From assembly GCA_027490345.1 (NCBI GenBank), contig JAIXYF010000341.1, positions 1 to 9,362 of the forward strand: a DNA stretch of 9,362 bases, in the 5' to 3' direction. Origin of the DNA: Novosphingobium sp. GTDB taxonomy: Bacteria; Pseudomonadota; Alphaproteobacteria; Sphingomonadales; Sphingomonadaceae. The stretch's first letter is position 1. Every line of letters begins with the position of its first letter. The position numbers and the translations under genes are program-made. Below the pieces are notes generated by a model that saw only the letters and a program-made list of their open reading frames with translations, had not been told where the DNA came from and made no database searches. Below are positions 5,745 through 9,362 of the stretch, piece by piece.

Positions 5745-7121
5745 ATGACTGAAACCGCCTCCCCGCTCGCTCTTGTCGTTCTTGCCGCTGGCAAGGGCAC
5801 CCGCATGAAAAGTGATCTGCACAAGGTGCTGCATCCCATCGCCGGGCGGCCCATGCTGATGCACCTCATGGCCAGCGCCGATGCGCTGGTGCCGCAGCGC
5901 AAGGTGGTTGTGGTCGGCGCGGGGCGCGAGCAGCTGGCGGCGGCGCTGGGTGATAGTGCGGAGCTGGCAGTGCAGGATCCGCAGCTGGGCACCGGCCATG
6001 CCGTGCAGCAGGCCGAAGGTGCGCTCTCAGGTCCGGATGGGGCCGGCTTTTCAGGCGATGTGCTGATCCTTTATGGCGATGTGCCGTTTGTGCGCACCGA
6101 AACGATGCGCGCAATGCTGGAGCGGCTGCACGGGCCGGACAATCCGGCGGTAGTCGTGCTGGCGTTCGAGCCGGAAAACGCGCTGCAATATGGCCGCGTG
6201 ATCGCCGAGGATGGCGCCATCAAGAAAATGGTCGAGCACAAGGACGCGACCGAGGCCGAGCGCGCCTGCCGCTTGTGCAATTCGGGCCTGATGGCGGTGC
6301 GCGGGGACCAGCTGTTCAAGCTGCTGGCACGCGTGGGCAACGACAACGCGCAGGGTGAATACTACCTCACCGATATCGTCAACGTGGCAAACGGCGATGG
6401 GCGCGTGTGCGCTGTGGTGGTGACGGACGATGCGGACGAAGTGGCCGGCATCAACAGCCGCGCCGAACTCGCCGAAGCCGAAGCGCGCTGGCAGCACAAG
6501 CGGCGGCTTCAGGCGATGGCCGATGGCGCGAGCCTGGTGGCGCCCGAAACGGTGTGGTTTGCTTGGGATACCAAACTGGGCCGCGATGTGACGGTGGAGC
6601 AGAACGTGGTGTTCGGCCCGGGCGTGACCGTGGCTGACAATGTGGTGATCCACGCCTTCTGCCATATCGAGGGGGCGCGGCTCGAGAGCGGCGCGTCGGT
6701 GGGGCCGTTCGCGCGGCTGCGCCCCGGCGCGGTGCTGGAAGAGAAAGCGCGCGTCGGCAATTTCGTCGAAGTGAAAAACGCGGTGCTGCACGCAGGCGCG
6801 AAGGCCAATCATCTGACGTATCTGGGCGATGCCGATGTGGGCGCGGGCGCGAACATTGGTGCGGGCACGATCACCTGCAACTATGATGGCTACTTCAAGT
6901 ATCGCACGGTGATCGGCGAGCGGGCATTCATCGGCTCCAACTCCGCGCTGATCGCCCCGGTGAAGGTCGGCGCAGATGCCATTGTGGCAGCAGGCAGCGC
7001 CGTCAGCCGCGACGTGGCAGACGGCGAACTGCGGCTGGTGCGCGGCGAGCAGCTGGTCAAGCCGGGCTGGGCCGACCGCTTCCACGACGCGATGAAGCGC
7101 AAGAAGGTCGAACGGAAGTGA
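5745..7121 (+). CDS. glmU: Bifunctional UDP-GlcNAc pyrophosphorylase / glucosamine-1-phosphate acetyltransferase
   Basis: A 458-residue essential cytoplasmic enzyme. It acetylates glucosamine-1-phosphate and then joins the product to UTP, giving UDP-GlcNAc for peptidoglycan and LPS. The N-terminal uridylyltransferase has LAAGKGTRMKS (13-23), QLGTGHA (80-86), YGDVPF (110-115, with metal ligand D112), NSGLMAV and YYLTDIV. After a linker helix (about 230-258) comes a left-handed beta-helix of hexapeptide repeats with R326, K344, H356 (NHLTYLGD) and Y359, equivalent to R333, K351, H363 and Y366 of the E. coli enzyme, followed by NIGAGTITCNYDG. The length equals the family norm (456 in E. coli). 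ATG 5745 is preceded by AAGGA at 5733-5737. The longer open frame upstream is antisense to gph and is rejected. The stop codon overlaps the GTG of the acetyltransferase gene. Confidence 0.97.
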   Translation: MTETASPLALVVLAAGKGTRMKSDLHKVLHPIAGRPMLMHLMASADALVPQRKVVVVGAGREQLAAALGDSAELAVQDPQLGTGHAVQQAEGALSGPDGAGFSGDVLILYGDVPFVRTETMRAMLERLHGPDNPAVVVLAFEPENALQYGRVIAEDGAIKKMVEHKDATEAERACRLCNSGLMAVRGDQLFKLLARVGNDNAQGEYYLTDIVNVANGDGRVCAVVVTDDADEVAGINSRAELAEAEARWQHKRRLQAMADGASLVAPETVWFAWDTKLGRDVTVEQNVVFGPGVTVADNVVIHAFCHIEGARLESGASVGPFARLRPGAVLEEKARVGNFVEVKNAVLHAGAKANHLTYLGDADVGAGANIGAGTITCNYDGYFKYRTVIGERAFIGSNSALIAPVKVGADAIVAAGSAVSRDVADGELRLVRGEQLVKPGWADRFHDAMKRKKVERK

Positions 7122-7561
7122 TTGCCATTGTTCAGGCCGGTCCTGAACATCTTGATGGCTGGGCGGCGCTGCGCCACCTGCTGTGGGACGAGGAGGCGGT
7201 GGAAGGTCACCGCGCCGAAGCAGAGGAGCAGCTGGCAGAGCCCGAGCGGTTTCACAATCTGGTCGCTCTCGATGGCGATGCCGTCGTCGGCTTTGCCGAG
7301 GCCTCGATCCGCCACGAATACGTGAACGGCTGCGACGAGACGCCGGTGCTGTTCCTCGAAGGCATTTGCGTGGCACCTGAGGCCCGGCGGAAGGGCCTCG
7401 CGCGGCGGCTGGTCGCAGCCGTGGCGGACTGGGGCCGCGCGCAGAGCATTCGCGAGTTTGCCTCGGATACCTGGCATGACGATACCGAAAGCCATGCCTT
7501 CCACCTCGCCGCCGGGTTCGCCGAGACTGAGCGGGTCGTCTATTTCCGGCAGGAGCTTTGA
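7118..7561 (+). CDS. GNAT acetyltransferase of the aminoglycoside 6'-N-acetyltransferase AAC(6') type
   Basis: A 147-residue GNAT protein. The stretch EASIRHEYVNGCDETPVLFLEGI (about 61-83) is strikingly like the chromosomal AAC(6')-Iy/Iaa enzymes of Salmonella. It is followed by the acetyl-CoA pyrophosphate loop VAPEARRKGLARRLV (85-99), then EFASDT and the C-terminal AAGFAETERVVYF. Family members transfer acetyl from acetyl-CoA to the 6'-amino group of aminoglycosides, often at low level in chromosomal versions. Whether this one confers resistance or has another amine substrate cannot be told. The GTG start at 7118 overlaps the glmU stop (GTGA), with AAGAAGG at 7101-7107 and CGGAA close by as ribosome sites, which suggests translational coupling to an essential gene. 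Other members of the same fold, such as general N-acetyltransferases, remain possible. Confidence 0.8.
   Translation: MIAIVQAGPEHLDGWAALRHLLWDEEAVEGHRAEAEEQLAEPERFHNLVALDGDAVVGFAEASIRHEYVNGCDETPVLFLEGICVAPEARRKGLARRLVAAVADWGRAQSIREFASDTWHDDTESHAFHLAAGFAETERVVYFRQEL
7551..7555 (+). promoter_or_regulatory. Ribosome binding site favouring GTG 7564 for the DUF3291 gene
   Basis: AGGAG sits 8 bases before GTG at 7564 but only 2 bases before the alternative TTG at 7558. The spacing supports GTG 7564 as the start of the DUF3291 gene. Confidence 0.6.
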
Positions 7562-7563
7562 AG

Positions 7564-8010
7564 GTGCCTATTGCCCAGATCAACGTTTCCCGCTTCCGCC
7601 GCCCCAAGGCCGATCCTGCCAACCAGCCGTTCATGGATGCGCTGGATCATGTGAATGCGCAGGCCGATGTGGCGGACGGGTTTATCTGGCGGCTGGTAGG
7701 GGAGGGCGATGCCAACGACGCCACGGCCATTCAGGCGCTGGCGGGGGATGCGGATTTCATCGTTAACCTCACGGTTTGGCGCGATGTGCCTGCGCTGGAG
7801 GCTTTCGCCTATCGGCAGGCAGATCACCGCAGCGTAATGGCGCGGCGGGGCGAGTGGTTCGAGCCGGTGGAGCCATCGTTGGCGCTGTGGGACGTGCCGG
7901 AGGGGCATATCCCCACCGTGGCCGAAGCGATGGAGAAGCTGGCGCAGATCGGGCGCGATGGGCCGAGCGCGGCGGTGTTCACGTTTCGGTGGTGGCGCGA
8001 GAACCGCTAG
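7564..8010 (+). CDS. DUF3291 domain protein
   Basis: A 148-residue cytoplasmic protein of the DUF3291 family, whose members are small ferredoxin-like-fold proteins related to antibiotic biosynthesis monooxygenases and without a settled function. Visible family marks are PIAQINVSRFRRP at the N-terminus, GFIWRL, a central VNLTVWRDVPALEAFAYR, HRSVMARRGEWFEP, and the final FTFRWWRENR. The start is taken at GTG 7564 rather than TTG 7558 on ribosome-site spacing. It starts 2 bases past the stop of the AAC(6')-like gene, in what looks like one transcript with glmU. No signal peptide or membrane segment is seen. The family assignment is good; no reaction can be proposed. Confidence 0.85.
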   Translation: MPIAQINVSRFRRPKADPANQPFMDALDHVNAQADVADGFIWRLVGEGDANDATAIQALAGDADFIVNLTVWRDVPALEAFAYRQADHRSVMARRGEWFEPVEPSLALWDVPEGHIPTVAEAMEKLAQIGRDGPSAAVFTFRWWRENR

Positions 8011-8060
8011 GCCGGGTGGAGCCACTCGAATGACTGCTTGCGCCCACTTGAAGTCGTTCA

Positions 8061-8477
8061 TTGAAGAAGTATTTTCTCGGCACGGAAAGAGTCTTCCTGC
8101 TGCGCCACCGAGGGATCAATGGCACCGAGACAGTTCTCGGGTTCCACTCTACGTTGTCGGCGGCAGAGGCCAGTATCGAAAATGCCAAGTGGCAACCTGC
8201 TTTCCGAGAATACCCAGCAGGTTTCAGCATCGATACCTATGCGCTCGATAAGCACCTTTCTCTCAAGAACGACAGTAACGAACCATTGATGCTGATCATT
8301 GAGCCGTGGGCTTCCTCCGAGACTATCCCGCCGGGATCAACGGTGGACATTCACTATCCCCGTCCGATCGATCTAGATGATACATCTCACGCGGATCACA
8401 ACGGCAATACGGTTGTCTTTTGGTGCGCGGGCGCAACCTACGAAGTCGACATCGACGGCGTCAGAATTGCAATGTGA
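8061..8477 (+). CDS. Hypothetical two-part protein: DUF7336-like N-terminus plus small beta-type C-terminus
   Basis: A 138-residue product of unknown function. Residues 10-65 (VFLLRHRG, VLGFHSTLSAAEASIE, FREYPAGFSIDTYALDKH) look like the short DUF7336-type domain, whose members typically read 'YLLHH...IGVYSS..AAEAAI...GFRDYPDGFSID.Y.LD'. Residues 70-138 (NEPLMLIIEPWASSETIPPGSTVDI, then NTVVFWCAGATYEVDIDG) look like a separate beta-strand domain found alone in many small hypotheticals with an 'EPW...IPPG' core. Both likenesses are from memory. The start is TTG 8061, because an in-frame stop (8049-8051) lies just upstream and no ATG precedes the domain; GAAG at 8050-8053 is a weak ribosome site. 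Its GC content is much lower than that of the neighbours: 28 of 60 bases in 8221-8280 against 43 of 60 in 7921-7980. It is 50 bases from the DUF3291 gene and may not belong to that operon. Confidence 0.65.
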   Translation: MKKYFLGTERVFLLRHRGINGTETVLGFHSTLSAAEASIENAKWQPAFREYPAGFSIDTYALDKHLSLKNDSNEPLMLIIEPWASSETIPPGSTVDIHYPRPIDLDDTSHADHNGNTVVFWCAGATYEVDIDGVRIAM

Positions 8478-8536
8478 TCGTCCGCTCTCCACCAATTCCA
8501 GCCAGCATGGCTCATCAGCTCGCCACCGAAAACCCA

Positions 8537-8568
8537 CCGTCGCCCCGTGCTTGACACGGGGCTTGGCT
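8537..8568 (+). repeat. REP-like palindromic repeat, left copy
   Basis: A 32-bp sequence whose core is a hairpin: CCCCGTG (8543-8549), loop CTTGA, CACGGGG (8555-8561), flanked by CCGTCG and CTTGGCT. It is the exact reverse complement of 8728-8759. Repeats with a C-rich/G-rich stem around a CTTGA-type loop are widespread between genes in sphingomonads. Confidence 0.85.
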
Positions 8569-8727
8569 ACCTTCCAGCGCCACCCCAAGGCACATCCTGC
8601 GCAGGATACCGCTGGTCCCAAGGGTCAAGCCAATCGGGATGATCCGCCGGGACGGCTGTTCGCCATACTCCAGGCCCAGCCGTCTTTCTCCATCGCTCCC
8701 TCATGCCAGCCGCGAGGTGGCAAGGAA

Positions 8728-8759
8728 AGCCAAGCCCCGTGTCAAGCACGGGGCGACGG
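8728..8759 (-). repeat. REP-like palindromic repeat, right inverted copy
   Basis: A 32-bp sequence identical to the reverse complement of 8537-8568, with stem CCCCGTG (8735-8741), loop TCAAG and CACGGGG (8747-8753). Together the two copies form an inverted doublet around a 159-base spacer, the arrangement called REPIN in other bacteria. Such doublets are non-autonomous and are thought to be moved by RAYT transposases encoded elsewhere; none is in this window. Confidence 0.85.
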
Positions 8760-8833
8760 ACAGGGTGGTTGCAGACATGGCAGCCCCCACCAATCGCAGT
8801 CGCTCCGTTCACCTCTGAACTTGTCCACGCGGC

Positions 8834-9362
8834 CTAGTAGTACCTGGCCGCGAACCGGTCGATGAAGGCGACGAGGTTCGGCGTCTGGCCGATGGCGCGG
8901 CGCACTTCGCTTTCGAGCGGGGCGCGCCAGATGTTGACGAGCTGGGCATAGACGACGGCGTCGGTCGAGGTGGGTTCGCTGCCGAAGAACCATGCCTGAT
9001 CGCCGAGAATGCCGGACAGCGCGTTCACGTCGCGGCGGCCGATGGCGGCGATATCCTGCGGGGTGTGGATGCCGATGCCGCGGCCTTGCAGCTGCTTCTT
9101 CACCCCGCGCCGCGCGACAGGGCCAAGCGCGCGGCGCAGCGGAAGGGCAAGCCCGCCCAGCACGACATCGCGAAACTGGAGCCAGTTTGCCTCGTTCACC
9201 CAGCGATCATGGACCATGGTCCAATAGAGGTTCTCATCGATCAGCCGCTGGATCGCCACGGCCATGCCGCGCTGCGCCGGGGTGAGATGGGCATCGGGAT
9301 CAACGCCGAACCGCTGCATCAGGTGCGCGATGATGAAAGTGGAATCGCCCAGTTTCCGGCCA
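8834..9362 (-). CDS. Metaxin/Faxc-like glutathione S-transferase family protein, C-terminal part
   Basis: Partial: 175 residues and a TAG stop (8834-8836) are visible, and the frame remains open past the right edge. The ATG at 9317-9319 is internal, because the preceding residues GRKLGDSTFIIAHL are the usual end of the thioredoxin-like N-terminal domain of this family ('.R.IGDSTFII..L'). What follows is the all-helical GST C-terminal domain: LTPAQRGMAVAIQRLIDENLYW, VNEANWLQFRDVV, RRGVKKQLQGRGIG, DVNALSGILGDQAWFFGSEPTSTDAVVYAQL and PNLVAFIDRFAARYY. These proteins resemble eukaryotic metaxin and Faxc; their bacterial substrate is not established. It converges on the low-GC hypothetical gene across the repeat region. 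Catalytic residues would lie in the missing N-terminus. Confidence 0.85.
   Translation of the reverse strand, partial: GRKLGDSTFIIAHLMQRFGVDPDAHLTPAQRGMAVAIQRLIDENLYWTMVHDRWVNEANWLQFRDVVLGGLALPLRRALGPVARRGVKKQLQGRGIGIHTPQDIAAIGRRDVNALSGILGDQAWFFGSEPTSTDAVVYAQLVNIWRAPLESEVRRAIGQTPNLVAFIDRFAARYY

Larger units (their letters stand above)
8478..8833. other. Intergenic stretch between convergent genes, non-coding
   Basis: About 356 bases without a credible gene. The centre is filled by the REPIN-like inverted pair (8537-8759). Within the pair are a perfect 14-bp palindrome ATCCTGCGCAGGAT (8594-8607) and an 8-bp inverted repeat GACGGCTG/CAGCCGTC (8651-8658 and 8677-8684) followed by a short T-rich bit. 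The flanks 8478-8536 and 8760-8833 show nothing recognisable. One open frame crosses the region, but it runs through the repeats and has no family features. Confidence 0.7.

Noticed and set aside
5685..5999. Upstream extension of the gph frame
   Set aside because: It is antisense to the start of glmU, and the HAD motif I begins ten residues after the ATG at 5684, the usual family layout.
6051..7634. 527-codon minus-strand open frame opposite glmU
   Set aside because: Antisense to the strongly supported glmU and the following gene; His/Arg/Ala-rich shadow with no domain.
8030..8251. Frame with ATG at 8030 overlapping the start of the low-GC gene
   Set aside because: Past the first twenty residues it becomes a basic, cysteine-containing string without likeness to any family, while the 8061 frame has recognisable domain patterns.
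8530..8765. CRISPR array
   Set aside because: Only two repeats, in inverted rather than direct orientation, and the spacing is about 160 bases.
8377..8865. 162-codon plus-strand frame through the repeat region
   Set aside because: It runs through the two palindromic repeats, overlaps the end of the low-GC gene and has no protein-like features.

Overview
The window looks like chromosomal DNA from a high-GC alphaproteobacterium, most likely a sphingomonad (Novosphingobium or a relative). This rests on the strong G/C bias at third codon positions, frequent GTG/TTG starts, and a palindromic repeat with a CCCCGTG/CACGGGG stem of a kind common in that group. The genus is an inference. I cannot name a species.

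Layout. (1) 2-802 (+): C-terminal part of a secreted RTX calcium-binding protein, cut by the left edge. (2) 889-3835 (+): a two-gene signalling unit, an ECF-type sigma factor of the kinase-linked class followed closely by a membrane-anchored Ser/Thr kinase with a TPR-like C-terminal half. The pair resembles the EcfP/PknT systems in which a kinase activates the sigma factor by phosphorylating it. (3) 3870-4888 (-): tRNA-Gln(UUG), a strong intrinsic terminator, and a YghU-type glutathione transferase gene interrupted by one in-frame amber codon. (4) 5010-5684 (-): phosphoglycolate phosphatase (gph), divergent from (5) 5745-8010 (+): glmU, an AAC(6')-like acetyltransferase and a DUF3291 protein, with overlapping or nearly abutting reading frames. 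(6) 8061-8477 (+): a small two-part hypothetical gene of clearly lower GC. (7) 8478-8833: non-coding, dominated by two 32-bp palindromic repeats in exact inverted orientation (REPIN-like). (8) 8834-9362 (-): the C-terminal part of a metaxin/Faxc-like GST-fold protein, cut by the right edge.

How the genes relate. glmU makes UDP-GlcNAc for peptidoglycan and LPS; its two followers look translationally coupled passengers. gph removes 2-phosphoglycolate. The sigma/kinase pair is probably an envelope or stress regulatory module; its targets cannot be read from this window, though the RTX gene lies immediately upstream. The most notable observations are the sigma/kinase pair with its candidate phospho-threonine and HAD catalytic loop, the single-codon disruption of the YghU-like gene, the REPIN-like element, and the low-GC two-domain gene beside it. 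I did not find convincing evidence of a wholly new system.
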